This document shows, piece after piece, positions 1-10,472 of a DNA stretch of 64,000 nucleotides; the stretch's first letter is position 1, and each line of letters begins with the position of its first letter. Position numbers and translations under genes: made by a program. Under the pieces are notes generated by a model that was not told the DNA's origin, searched no databases, and saw only the letters and a list, made by a program, of their open reading frames with translations. Origin of the DNA: Conchocele bisecta (taxonomy: Eukaryota > Mollusca > Bivalvia > Lucinida > Thyasiridae); the NCBI GenBank assembly GCA_029237695.1, contig CM055275.1:7948899-8012898 (forward strand), in the 5' to 3' direction.

Positions 1-40
1 AATATAAGTAGTAAGTTTATTACTGATCCTACCAGTCAAA
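1..40 (-). repeat. Fragment of dispersed R450 element
   Basis: The first bases resemble the stretch near 22,415-22,445 and, inverted, 36,525-36,560 (alternating 'agtagtaag' and 'attactgatcc' words). This looks like a scrap of the R450 family. Little more can be said at the window edge. Confidence 0.4.
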
Positions 41-189
41 TAATATCTTAAAAACATCATGAGGCATGCCGCCCCTATCAAACCTAGTGCTATACCAGCA
101 TTATGCGCAACCATTTTTTCTGTGATATTATAATATAATGTTTCACTCAGAATAAGACTAAGATGTATCTGTCAACAATTCACATTGTT

Positions 190-1110
190 TCGGGTCCACA
201 TATAAATTGGAAAACAGTTCGATGCACAAATGGTGGCTGAAAATGCGCAATTATAGTTTTGTTTTTATTATTCACGACCATGCTGTTTAAATCACACCAT
301 TGATGAATCATGTTAAGCATACATTGTAGATCCGCTTCGTTTGCTGCAATGAACACTATGTCATATGCGTACTGTAAAATGCATAATACCTCGTCATCAA
401 ACTGGACACCTTTTCAGAAAGCCTTAATATGTAGGAAAAATAATTGATGAATATGTTAAATAATAGAGGTGACAGAGAACAGTCCTGACATAATCCACAG
501 TGTATGGCAAACCACTCGGAACATAGACCGTTAAGTCGGACACATGACAATACACCAGCATATCATGATTTAACAGCATCTAGCATTGTCTATTTAATAC
601 CAACAGTAGCAAGCCTTGCCCATAGTGTGCTTCTGTCAATCAAGTCATATACTGTCTTAAATCAATGAATACACAGAATGTAGACAGTTTCTTCTTTTTC
701 CTAGTATGTATGATATTTTGTAAATTACGACAAATGGTCAGTAGTACTACGATATTTTCTGAATCCATTCTGTTCATTCTCGATTTTATCATTATTTTCG
801 GTCCACTTTGGCAGCCTGTTGTTCAGAATAAAACAATGAATACATTTGTACAACTTGTTAATGAACAGCCACAAAATGACAGCGGATCCCCCCTCGGGTC
901 AGACGTGCTGGACTTTGGAATTGGATTAATGATACTTTTACCTCATTCCGTGGGAATTTTACTCTGGGTAAAACAAACATTGAATAAAATATGCAGATAC
1001 AATACACTTACATCGTCACAAAAAAAGTCTGATGATATATCGCCTAATCCACAGGCCTTTCCCAAATTGGAATTTGCTATCGCATCACAAACTTGAATAT
1101 ATATGGGCCG
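190..1110 (-). pseudogene. Decayed LINE reverse transcriptase, copy 1
   Basis: Non-LTR retrotransposon reverse transcriptase remnant read on the minus strand across several frames. In order from about 1,100 downwards one can read a KACGLGDISSDFF-like start of the fingers (usual form KAxGxDxI), an EQNGFRK motif near 780, an FIDLR stretch near 665 (motif A region), a CSLSPLLFNIFIN motif near 460 (motif B region), and YAYDIV near 370 where YADD is expected, so the catalytic motif is mutated. Stops and frameshifts break it throughout, so it cannot be active. It is more degraded than the neighbouring copy at 1.8-3.4 kb and may be a different family. Open frames on the plus strand here (e.g. 665-1,096) are antisense shadows. 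Confidence 0.75.
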
Positions 1111-1129
1111 CGCCATGCGAAAACCGGGC

Positions 1130-1800
1130 TTAATGACAACGTCATGAAAAGCGGTAAACGACGTCGGAAAAACGACGTTTGCAGCGTTTGCAGCGTTTGC
1201 AGCGTCGCTGTAAAAGTTCACATGTTGCCCTCCCATTTACGTTTACTGGTGTCAGTTAACATTAAGTGTGAACAGAAAACGGAAAATTATAACTTACTGA
1301 CACTTTCACTAATATGAGACGCGATGCCTTGCACATTAGTACACATATTATGACCTCATGACTTGACGTCACGTACTTGTGACGTCACTGAACGTGAATA
1401 CATGTTTGACGTTATGGTCATGGTGTCGTGACAAAATATTATAGCAAGGATACTTGCACGAGTTCCTCGCAGCATCAATGACTTAGAAATGCTTCAGGCG
1501 CTGTGCATTGTCGCCTAATTGTCGTTCTTTGACATTGTCACTCTTTTTCGTCGGTTATCCTTATGAATTCGAAATGGTGAACGCATAATTTAAATGGCTA
1601 CATATCAGCGAAATCTTCGCTTACACTGCACATTGAATCATAAATAATCTTAAATATGAACAACCTAGTGTATGCCAACGATATTATCATCTATTATCTT
1701 GGTAAATTGAGACACTTTTGAACAATTCTATCCAGTACTTAGCGAATGATATGCCATTTAACTCCACTCATTTGATCATAAACAGAGGTAGACACGCAGC
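1130..1800. other. Intergenic stretch, no gene seen
   Basis: There is no supported coding region. It holds a short GCAGCGTTT triplication near 1,180-1,205 and two TGACGTCA palindromes at 1,364-1,371 and 1,380-1,387. The rest is unique AT-rich sequence. Confidence 0.5.
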
Positions 1801-3450
1801 TATATGAGCCGCGTCGCCCAAAGATATTTGTAGCTTGAATACTTATTCAGTATTTGATTACCAAGTTTAAACACAAATTCAGTTTGTTGTTGGCTTAATT
1901 TCCTGAAATGTACGATATTTGTTTTGTTTATATTTACTTTTAGTCTCCATTTCGAACACCATTTATGGATATGGTCTAGCATTTTTAGTAAATTGTCATC
2001 GTTTTCTGCTAGTATCACAATGTCGTCAGCATAGAGCAATATACAGATGTTGTCGTCGCCTATCTGTATACCTAAGTTCATGTTCTTCAATTATAATGCC
2101 ATATCGTTCACGTATATGTAAAATAGCGTAGGGGACAAAATATCACCCTGCTTGACGCCACACTCGACATCAAACCAGTCCGTCATGACGTCATTTAACA
2201 AAACACAGCTTTGGGGCTTATTGTAGAGATTTTTCACGGTTTGATAAAAATGACAATTTACACCTATTGTTAAGAGTTTTGCTAGCAAACAGTCTATGTC
2301 TACACGATCAAAGGCTTTCATCATATCAATAAAGCATGTGAATATTGGTCTACCTTTACTCTTGCGGTTTCTTATTATGGAACACAGTGAGAATAAATGG
2401 TCCGCACAAGAACGTAATTTCCTAAATCCGTTTTGCTCGTCGACAAAAATGTAATTTTCAGTGAGAAATATGTTCAGTCTGGTATTTAAAACTGCAGTGA
2501 ATATTTTAATAGTGGTAGGCAGCAAGCTTATGCCTCGATAATTCAATGGTACTCTCGGATCATTCGTGCTATTTTTAGGAATCGGTTTGATGATGGCTTT
2601 ACTCCATATTTCTGGTAACAAGTCATTCGTGAAATATTTCGTAAAGAGCTCATGTAGCAGTTTCGTCGAATTTGCATTTTTAAACACATCGTATGGTAGT
2701 TTATCGATGCCTGCAGCGGACCCCCTCTTGCTATTGTGTATGGCTCTTGACACTTCTATCTCCGTTATTGGTACATTTAAACCGTCTATAGCATGTTCGT
2801 CGTTATCATTCATATTGTTTGTATCCATGTGAGTCTCGAAGTTTTGTTTAAGCTATAGTACTTCCTCGTAAAATTGTTGTCGTTTTCACTCGCCTTCGCT
2901 TTATTGAATAGAGACTGAAAGTCTGTCTGCCACGTTTTTTAAACATCATTTTCATTTTGTCACATTGTTACCATTTCCATCTATTGTGACCATAGGTATT
3001 TTAAATGTTTTGTTAGGACCAAGTTGTTTAACCTGCTTCCAAAATTTACGCGGGTTTTCGGTTTGCATCGTTTCTATCTTAATGTGTTTGTTGTGTCTAT
3101 ATTTCCTTTTGCTTCGTTTCACTTCCGTGTCAAATTTGCGTTGTTTAGATAGACGTGTAGTCATTTCTCATCATGTCTTTGGTCCGTTTGGGACCGGTGT
3201 ATTTCAAATATTCGCGTTCGCTCCGACATACATCTCGCCATAATATTTCAAGATTGTCACTCCACCATTCCTTTGGCGCGTGTCTATGTCGGCGAATGTT
3301 TTTATTTGATACGTTTTTGAAGTTGACACTTGATATGAGTTCATTACAAAACATCTGGCAAACTTCGTTGTAAATAACATTGATTTATTGCTGTTGCATA
3401 GTCTGAGTGCTGTTGTAGTCAAATCTGTATTAACACAGCTCGAGTGCAAG
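1740..3450 (-). pseudogene. LINE (non-LTR retrotransposon) RT, 5'-truncated
   Basis: Minus-strand remnant of a LINE ORF2. From about 3,354 to 2,955 lies the basic linker between endonuclease and reverse transcriptase (EWWSDNLEILW and NPRKFWKQVKQLG words). From 2,828 the RT domain is well preserved: GSAAGIDKLPYDV, NYRGISLL, EQNGFRKLRS, FIDMMKAFDRVD (motif A aspartates), GVKQGDILSPTLF, and LLYADDIVIL near 2,025 (catalytic YADD). One in-frame TAA at 2,091-2,093 interrupts it just before the YADD block, and the frame is lost below about 1,800. The apurinic endonuclease domain and any ORF1 are absent, which fits the 5' truncation typical of LINE insertions. The clade is uncertain; it looks like an I/Jockey/CR1-type RT rather than RTE. 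Tail and target-site duplication were not found. Confidence 0.88.
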
Positions 3451-3469
3451 GTATGTGCATGAGGATGTG

Positions 3470-3575
3470 ATAAACAAGTTAGATCACGTTTGTCCGCATG
3501 TACGAGCGATAATCCGCTCGCTACAGCTCGCGGATTATCTCCTCGTACATGCGGACGAACCGTGATCTAACATAT
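3470..3575. mobile_element. Hairpin MITE (TTAGATCAC type)
   Basis: Near-perfect inverted repeat: GTTAGATCACG..GTCCGCATGTACGAG on the left is mirrored by CTCGTACATGCGGAC..GTGATCTAAC on the right, with a short internal palindrome around GCTCGC. The same arms recur at 59,325-59,390, so this is a dispersed foldback element. Confidence 0.7.
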
Positions 3576-4488
3576 ACTTAATATACCGAAAAATTCATAT
3601 TATGAAATAATTATTAATTATCCGCATTCAGAACTTGAATCACATACACTACCTTTAAGGGCTAAACGTGATCGGTGATACATATGCAGGTGTATTGGAT
3701 TACGGAACAGTTGGGTGTACATTATCGTTCCAGTAATAGGAGAGGCTGTATTCATGCATAAATGAATGTAGCTCGCATCCGTTACAGTAGTTATGTCATT
3801 AGATCAGCTATAGTTATATACCAGTATTATCAACTGTACCTATACATAGGTTACCAAACTTAGCAAATCGCGAGTAACTTCTCTTAGTACTTGGCTGATC
3901 TGTCTTGATTTGCTGACTACTGTCTGCTTTACAAAAGCTGTCCAAATGTTACGGTTATATAAACAATGCAACAACAATATTCTTTGCGATAATGTTAAGA
4001 ACATTTAAGAATGTGCGTTCTTTTTTTATTTCGTGAAATTTTGTCAACTATTGATTTTATTACGAACTGTTTATTTGTCAATGGGAATTTAACATCCAGG
4101 AATGGGAGGTGGGGGAACTGGGGGAGGAGTCGAAATAAAAAATAAATGTTTGGAAATTTTCTCCGAAACTTGGCTAGACATGATCTAATTAAGAATACAA
4201 AAGTTAAATTTTTAAAATCGGTCCACTATTTCTGAAATTAGAAAAAAAACCACATGTTAGACCACCATAGACATCTTCACACAACAATAAACTACATTTT
4301 GGGAAAGCTTTCAATAACTAGAAATAAGGCTCATTCTTAAATGTTACATCGTGTTTCCATGGCCTTCACTGATAAACTGGACACCCTGGGGACCTCATTG
4401 TGATGGTGTTCAATGTACATGTAATTTAGTTCACCGTCGTGTCTGTTCATGATTGAAAATGACACATTTTTCATGGAGTGCGCAATTA
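3576..4488. repeat. AT-rich stretch with a partial ACTGTCTG-family MITE
   Basis: No gene is seen. From about 3,916 to 4,330 the sequence resembles the palindromic MITE at 8,137-8,638 (ACTGTCTG start, a 'tacggttatataaacaatgc' word, a 'gggaatttaacat' word). From 4,375 to 4,488 the sequence leads into the minisatellite. Confidence 0.5.
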
Positions 4489-6448
4489 CAGCGGAACCTC
4501 TCTAAACCGGACACCCTGGGGACCTCCCGGTTTAGATAGGTTCCACTGTACTGAGGACCTCGTAGGGTGCCGGTTTAGATAGGTTCCACTGTACTGAGGA
4601 CCTCGTAGGGCGCCGGTTTAGAGGTTCCACTGTACTGGGGACCTCCCGGTGTGACGGTTTATTGAGGTTCCACTATACTGGGGACCTCCCAGGGTGCCGG
4701 TTTAGAGAGGTTCCACTGTACTGGGGACCTCCCGGTGTGACGGTTTATTGAGGTTCCACTATACTGGAGACCTCCCGGTGTGACGGTTTATTGAGGTTCC
4801 ACTATACTGGGGACCTCCCAGGGTGCCGGTTTAGAGAGGTTCCAATGTACTGGGGACCTCCCGGTGTGTCGGTTTATTGAGGTTCCACTATACTGGGGAC
4901 CTCCCGGTGTGACGGTTTATTGAGGTTCCACTATACTGGGGACCTCCCGGTGTGACGGTTTATTGAGGTTCCACTGTACTGGAGACCTCCCAGGGTGACG
5001 GTTTAGAGAGGTTCCACTGTACTGGGGACCTCCCGGTGTGACGGTTTATTGAGGTTCCACTATACTGGAGACCTCCCGGTGTGACGGTTTATTGAGGTTC
5101 CACTATACTGGGGACCTCCCAGGGTGCCGGTTTAGAGAGGTTCGACTGTACTGGGACCTCCCGGTGTGACGGTTTATTGAGGTTCCACTATACTGGGGAC
5201 CTCACAGGGTGACGGTTTATTGAGGTTCCACTATACTGGGGACCTCCCAGGGCGCCGGTTTAGAGAGGTTCCACTGTACTGGGGACCTCCCAGGGTGTCG
5301 GTTTAGAGAGGTTCCACTGTACTGGGGACCTCCCGGTGTGACGGTTTATTGAGGTTCCACTATACTGGGGACCTCCCAGGGTGACGGTTTATTGAGGTTC
5401 CAATGTACTGGGGACCTCCCAGGGTGCCGGTTTATTGAGGTTCCACAGTACTGGGGACCTCCCAGGGTGTCGGTTTATTGAGGTTCCACTATACTGGAGA
5501 CCTCCCAGGGTGTCGGTTTATTGAGGTTCCACTGTACTGGGGACCTCCCAGGGTGTCGGTGTTATTGAGGTTCCACTACTAGGGGGTGGGGACCTCACAG
5601 GGTGGCCGGTTTAGAGAGGTTCCACTGTACTGGGGACCTCCCAGGGTGACGGTTTATTGAGGTTCCACTATACTGGGGACCTCACAGGGTGCCGGTTTAG
5701 AGAGGTTCCACTGTACTGGGGACCTCCCGGTGTGACGGTTTATTGAGGTTCCACTATACTGGGGACCTCACAGGGTGCCGGTTTATTGAGGTTCCACTGT
5801 ACTGGGGACCTCCCGGTGTGACGGTTTATTGAGGTTCCACTGTACTGGGGACCTCCCAGGGTGACGGTTTATTGAGGTTCCACTATACTGGGGACCTCAC
5901 AGTGTGCCGGTTTAGAGAGGTTCCACTGTACTGGGGACCTCCCGGTGTGACGGTTTATTGAGGTTCCACTGTACTGGGGACCTCCCAGGGTGACGGTTTA
6001 TTGAGGTTCCACTGTACTGGGGACCTCACAGGGTGCCGGTTTAGAGAGGTTCCACTGTACTGGGGACCTCCCGGTGTGACGGTTTATTGAGGTTCCACTG
6101 TACTGGGGACCTCCTAGGGTGCCGGTTTATTGAGGTTCCACTGTACTGGGGACCTCCCAGGGTGACGGTTTATTGAGGTTCCACTGTACTGGGGACCTCC
6201 CAGGGTGCCGGTTTAGAGAGGTTCCACTGTACTGGGGACCTCCCAGGGTGACGGTTTATTGAGGTTCCACTGTACTGGGGACCTCCCAGGGTGCCGGTTT
6301 AGAGAGGTTCCATTATACTGGGGACCTCACAGGGTGCCGGTTTAGAGAGGTTCCACTGTACTGGGGATCTCCCAGGGTGACGGTTTATTGAGGTTCCACT
6401 GTACTGGGGACCTCACAGGGTGCCGGTTTAGAGAGGTTCCACTATATA
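4489..6448. repeat. 43-bp minisatellite bounded by its own inverted repeats
   Basis: About 45 tandem copies of a 43-bp unit built from GGTTCCACTGTACTGGGG, ACCTCCC and GGTTTAGAGA or GGTTTATTGA words. Two interspersed subtypes exist: 'ggtgtgacggtttattgagg' and 'agggtgccggtttagagagg'. The left edge reads TACAGCGGAACCTCTCTAAA (4,489-4,508). The right edge is its inverse, TTTAGAGAGGTTCCACTATA (6,427-6,446). The unit therefore looks like a terminal inverted repeat, flanked by TA, that has been multiplied in place. Single copies of the same words lie at about 8,750, 8,895, 13,360, 28,220 and 28,400. Confidence 0.92.
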
Positions 6449-6570
6449 ATAAAGACACCTGCCTGGTGTTCGTGTGTGCACACGCAGTCTTTGTATTCGG
6501 TGGCTATAAAACGTGACCCGGGACTGCTGTAGTATGCCCACCGCAATCTATATTGTATACCGATATGACT

Positions 6571-6852
6571 CATTCACTACTGTCTGTTCCACGTACTAAC
6601 GAACTGTTGGCTATTAAGTACATTAAATCTAAGTCAGCATTCCCATGTTTTATTTGATGAAATACCATCAAATATTGATTGTATAGGAAAACTCACGTTT
6701 TATGGGATATTAACAAATGGAATTTGTGGACAGAATTTCAAAATATTGTGTTTAGTTATATCATTTCCAAGCTATCTAGCCAGCTTCAGAGTCATTTTCC
6801 ATATTTTTTAACTTCGACCCTTCCCCTCACTCCCAGCTCCTTTTCACCCATG
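6571..6852 (+). mobile_element. Left half of the CTGTCTGTTCC palindromic MITE
   Basis: It begins CTACTGTCTGTTCCACG and continues with the 'gaactgttggctattaa' and 'cacccatgtta' words shared with the complete copy at 7,241-7,800. The right half is missing. It abuts the TTAA-type element that begins at 6,853. Confidence 0.6.
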
Positions 6853-7931
6853 TTAAAGGTACATGACCGCTCAGCAGGTTATAATATAGGGTGACAGATA
6901 GTTTTGTATATTCTGTAGATATGACATTTTCTGGCAAAATAAACCTTCATTCACCATTACCCCACGTATTGATTGGCATTGTTATACAATATATATCAGA
7001 CGTGAATTTCCACACTGTTATCAGGGGCGATAACTGTGTGTCATTAACTTGTTAACGGACATTACTATTTATTAACTGTATTTATTTTTTGATGTTCAAT
7101 GATCACACTCTGTCGAAAACATTGTTTTATTAGGTGACGCATTTAACTAGTATAAATAATTAAAAAGTAGAATGCCTCATTTGCATATGAAAATATCCCG
7201 ATACCACCGCACGTCACTATCAGCAAAATATATATTACTACTGTCTGTTCCACGTTTTCCTGCCGACGAACTTTAGGCTATTAAACACATTAAATCTAAA
7301 CACATATTTAAATGTAAGTATTTTTTCACCAATAACAAAAAAGTAACCCTCCCCAATTTTTTTGGTTTGATGAAATTCCATGAAATATTGATTTAATAGC
7401 GAAAAAACAATTTTCCTATGGGAACTTAACATGGGGGAAAAAGAGGCAGAAGAGGGGGAGGGGTCAAAAAACGAAAACAATTGGAAATCGACTCCGAAAC
7501 CTGTCTAGATAGCTTGGAAATGATGTAACTAAGAAAACAAAAGTTAGATTTTGAAAATCGGTCCACAAATAAAAAAATGTTTTTTTTGTTTGTTTTTTTT
7601 TAGCCCCCTATGTTAAATTCCCATAGGAAAATCGTTTTTTTACAATCAAATCACTAATTTACGGAATTTCATCAAAAACATTTTTTGGGGGAGGGTTAAT
7701 TTTTTGTTATTGATGAAAAAGTACATATATTTAAATAATTTTTGGATTTAATGTGTTTAATGTCCAAAAGTTCGTCGGCAACAAACCGTGGAACAGACAG
7801 TAAATGATTATATCTGTATAGCGGATACTCGTAATTTTTAGAACTGGTGGAATAGTGACACAATTATATACGTATTCAATTCCTATAAAGAACATGTTGT
7901 GCCCACTAAGTTGGCATTTACCTTTAAATTA
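6853..7931. mobile_element. TTAA-flanked MITE split by a second MITE
   Basis: The ends are inverted: TTAAAGGTACATGACCGCTC at the left and a degenerate GCCCACTAAGTTGGCATTTACCTTTAA-like right end. The interior (about 6,920-7,240 plus 7,801-7,930) is closely similar to 55,560-55,940. That second copy lacks the 560-bp block at 7,241-7,800, so the block is a later insertion. TTAA at the tips suggests piggyBac-type target use, but this is inference. Confidence 0.7.
7241..7800. mobile_element. 560-bp palindromic MITE with TA target duplication
   Basis: The ends are CTGTCTGTTCCACG and CGTGGAACAGACAG, a perfect 14-bp terminal inverted repeat apart from internal divergence. TA lies on both sides (7,239-7,240 and 7,801-7,802). 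The related unoccupied site at 55,811-55,820 reads tacTAaatg with one TA, so the TA is a true target duplication. This fits a Tc1/mariner-like element. The interior is a long imperfect palindrome with no coding capacity. Confidence 0.85.
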
Positions 7932-8095
7932 TCATAGGAAATATTTTTTTCACAATAAAATCAATATTTGAATTTCATCAAATAATCAAAAATTGGGAGG
8001 GTGACTTCGTTATTGATGAAACAATACTTAATTTTAAGTATTTTACAGCTAATGTTCTAAAAGTTCGCCTGCAGAAAAATGTGGAACAGACAGTT
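7932..8095. mobile_element. Right half of the CTGTCTGTTCC MITE
   Basis: It ends TGTGGAACAGACAG and carries the 'gttattgatgaaacaa' and 'gttctaaaagttcgcc' words of the copy at 7,241-7,800. The left half is absent. Confidence 0.6.
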
Positions 8096-8136
8096 GGACC
8101 CATAAGTTACACGTAGCGTAATTAATCCGAATCCGA

Positions 8137-8638
8137 ACTACTTTCTGTTACATCAAACCTGCCCAAATTTTACGGCTATTTAAACAATGCATTTTTCCGA
8201 TAATATTCAACTTTAGCAAGATTTCGTGAAATTTGGTCCAATATTTATTTTTTACGAATAAGTTGTCCGTATGGGAATTTAACATGGGGGAAAAGCACTT
8301 GTGCAGGTGCAGGAGGAGTCGAAAAACAAAAAAAATAAAATGGAAATTTACCCAGGAAACCTGACTAGATAGCTAGGAGATGATCTAACTAAGAAAACCA
8401 AAGATAGATTTTGAAAATAGTCCACTATGTGTGAAATTAGAAAATGTTCCCCATCTGGGGATTTAACATGGGAAAACTGTTGTTTTCGCAATAAAATATA
8501 TATTATACCAAATTTCACGAAATAAACAGAAGGCTCATTATTAAATTTTGCTATAATTTAATATTATCTAAAAGAAATATTGTTTTTGCATTGTTTATAT
8601 AGCCGTACAATTTGGGCAGCTTTCGTGAAACAAACAGT
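8137..8638. mobile_element. Palindromic MITE related to the CTGTCTG family
   Basis: The left side (CTGTTACATCAAACCTGCCC..TACGGCTAT) and the right side (ATAGCCGTAC..GGGCAGCTTTCGTGAAACA) are inverted copies around an AT-rich core. The halves at about 3,916-4,330 and 56,118-56,265 belong to the same family. Confidence 0.7.
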
Positions 8639-8989
8639 ACTGCATGTGCTACCATCTGGCAAATTATTGTGAACTATTACAACCTGGGTGCGCGCAATGT
8701 ACCGCATATCAGCGTGTTATTTCCACACGGGCTTATGAGGGCCTTGGGAGTCCGGTTTGGAGATGTTCCACTGTAAATGAGACATATGAGCACTTCATGA
8801 CACATTCTACTTTTTTACAATCATGAAGTCATTGTAATCAGAGATACGCAACAGCGAAGCACATCTAAGGTAAACATCAATATTTTCCCGAGTGTCCGGT
8901 TTAGAGGGGTTATACTGTATCAGAAAAGTGTGACGCATTCACAGGTGTCATTTTCTGGAAAGTGTAAAATGTAACTACGCCCAGGTGTT

Positions 8990-9350
8990 GCATACATATT
9001 ACATATAAACTATATGAGACAGGTCATCTGGTTTTGTACATGTGCCATTTGTCATGATATATATTTACACCACCTGTGATATGTTCTATAAATGTGGCTG
9101 TTACTGGATAAGTGGGGCTTATGGGATTCGTGACGAGTGGTCGCAAAACCCATAAGCCCCATTCCTCCAGTCACAGACACAAATGACGTTGACAGTTAAC
9201 ACAATTATCAGAGCAAATGTGGAATTCAACAACATTTTGTCAACTTGCAACGTCGTTCACGAAACATATCGCACATCTGCTTAGGTACAAAATCACATGG
9301 CTTGTCTTACATAAGTGGCTGTGACTGTATCATTGGGGTTTATTGGATTT
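8990..9350. mobile_element. CTGTGACTGG-type palindromic MITE, compact copy
   Basis: The core at 9,093-9,190 reads GTGGCTGTTACTGG..GGGGCTTATGGG and is mirrored by CCCATAAGCCCC..CCAGTCACAGAC with only a short loop. It is flanked by longer inverted arms ('ggtacaaaatcacatgg' near 9,283). Related copies lie near 44,868, 55,215, 57,086 and 58,722. Confidence 0.7.
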
Positions 9351-9386
9351 ATCACCAGTGTAGCTCCTGATCATGTAGCATCGTCG

Positions 9387-9640
9387 TGTTTGTTTGTTTG
9401 CTGGGGTTTAACGGCATATCAACAGCTAATGTCATTTAAGGCCGGGTCAATGGGTTTGGTACTAAATCCTATATATTACCTGTACAAATGGGGGTGGGGT
9501 ACCAAAATCAGAACTGAATATTTATATAACTAAATAAATAACTATATAATCAGCCCTGAAATCTGAATAATCCTGAGTTGAGGCCAGGTCCTCGCCACAC
9601 CAGAATCACATGCCCCCCTTCCAAAAATCAGTAGGATCAG
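9387..9640 (+). mobile_element. R450 dispersed element, 3'-truncated
   Basis: It starts with a (TTTG)n head and the words GGGGTTTAACGG and CAACAGCTAATGTCA, then continues through the 'cagccctgaaatc' block. It stops after the 'cagtaggatcagtag' word. The family is described under the full copy at 36,250-36,712. Confidence 0.75.
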
Positions 9641-10464
9641 TAGTGGTATTGATGAAATGACGAACGACAGTGTAGATCTTAATCAGACTGTGCGGGTGAA
9701 CCGGCAAATCTAGATCTGCACTGGTCGAAAAACCCATAGTCCCGATATATCCAATCACAGCAACACACACACACATACCTTAACAGGGTCAAGGTTTAAA
9801 GTGATCACAGGATTCATTAAAAATCACTTGTGTATCTCTGCTGGCACGGAAGACGGTACGTGATAGAGGGAAATAGTGACGGTGACCTAGTGTTGGGAAT
9901 CGGCCCTGAAATATTTAATCGATTAATCGGTCTCGTTTCACGATCGATTAACGATTAAAATCGCGATTAATTGATTACGTGTTCTACCTTGTTAGTAGCA
10001 GTTACATAGCAGAAGTTACATATAATGTCCAACCTATGCTTTGTGCTTAAAGTTATACATGTGTATGACATAAATCCTAATGTATCATACTATGTTGAGC
10101 TGAATTAAATGACTTACAGCCAGCTGATTTGGTGTTTTTTATTATTTTGTACCAAGTGTCATAATTGCAACTCCCATAAACACCATTTATCCAGTCGCAG
10201 CCACATATTAAGACCTCGCCATTGCATACGTCATGTAGAGAGGAAACTATGTTTCTTAATTTCGTATTTACGCGACGTAGAAACGGAACGTTTATCGTTT
10301 GTCCCAAACAAAATACTTTTTAGTGCTTTCTTCTTGATATTTTACCCATCCTTTCCTCTAATGTTTCTCTAGCATGCCCTTCAACAGCCATCAAACTCAG
10401 ACTACCTCTAACCCCAAGGTCAAGGTAACAATTTACCTTAACAGTGGGGCAAATTCCTTTGATT
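9641..10464. other. Repeat scraps, no gene seen
   Basis: 9,650-9,780 is half of a CTGTGACTGG-type MITE. 9,890-9,980 starts AGTGTTGGGAATC and is full of ATTAATCGATTAA-like palindromes, a common start of hAT-like repeats (inference). 10,165-10,210 holds another CCCATAAAC..CAGTCGCAGCC scrap. Confidence 0.5.
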
Positions 10465-10472
10465 TTGTGTTT

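Noticed and set aside
665..1096. 143-residue plus-strand frame as a gene
   Set aside because: It is antisense to a decayed reverse transcriptase whose motifs are readable on the minus strand.
4489..6448. CRISPR-like direct-repeat array
   Set aside because: Units are contiguous 43-mers without unique spacers, in a eukaryotic context with no cas genes; it is a minisatellite.
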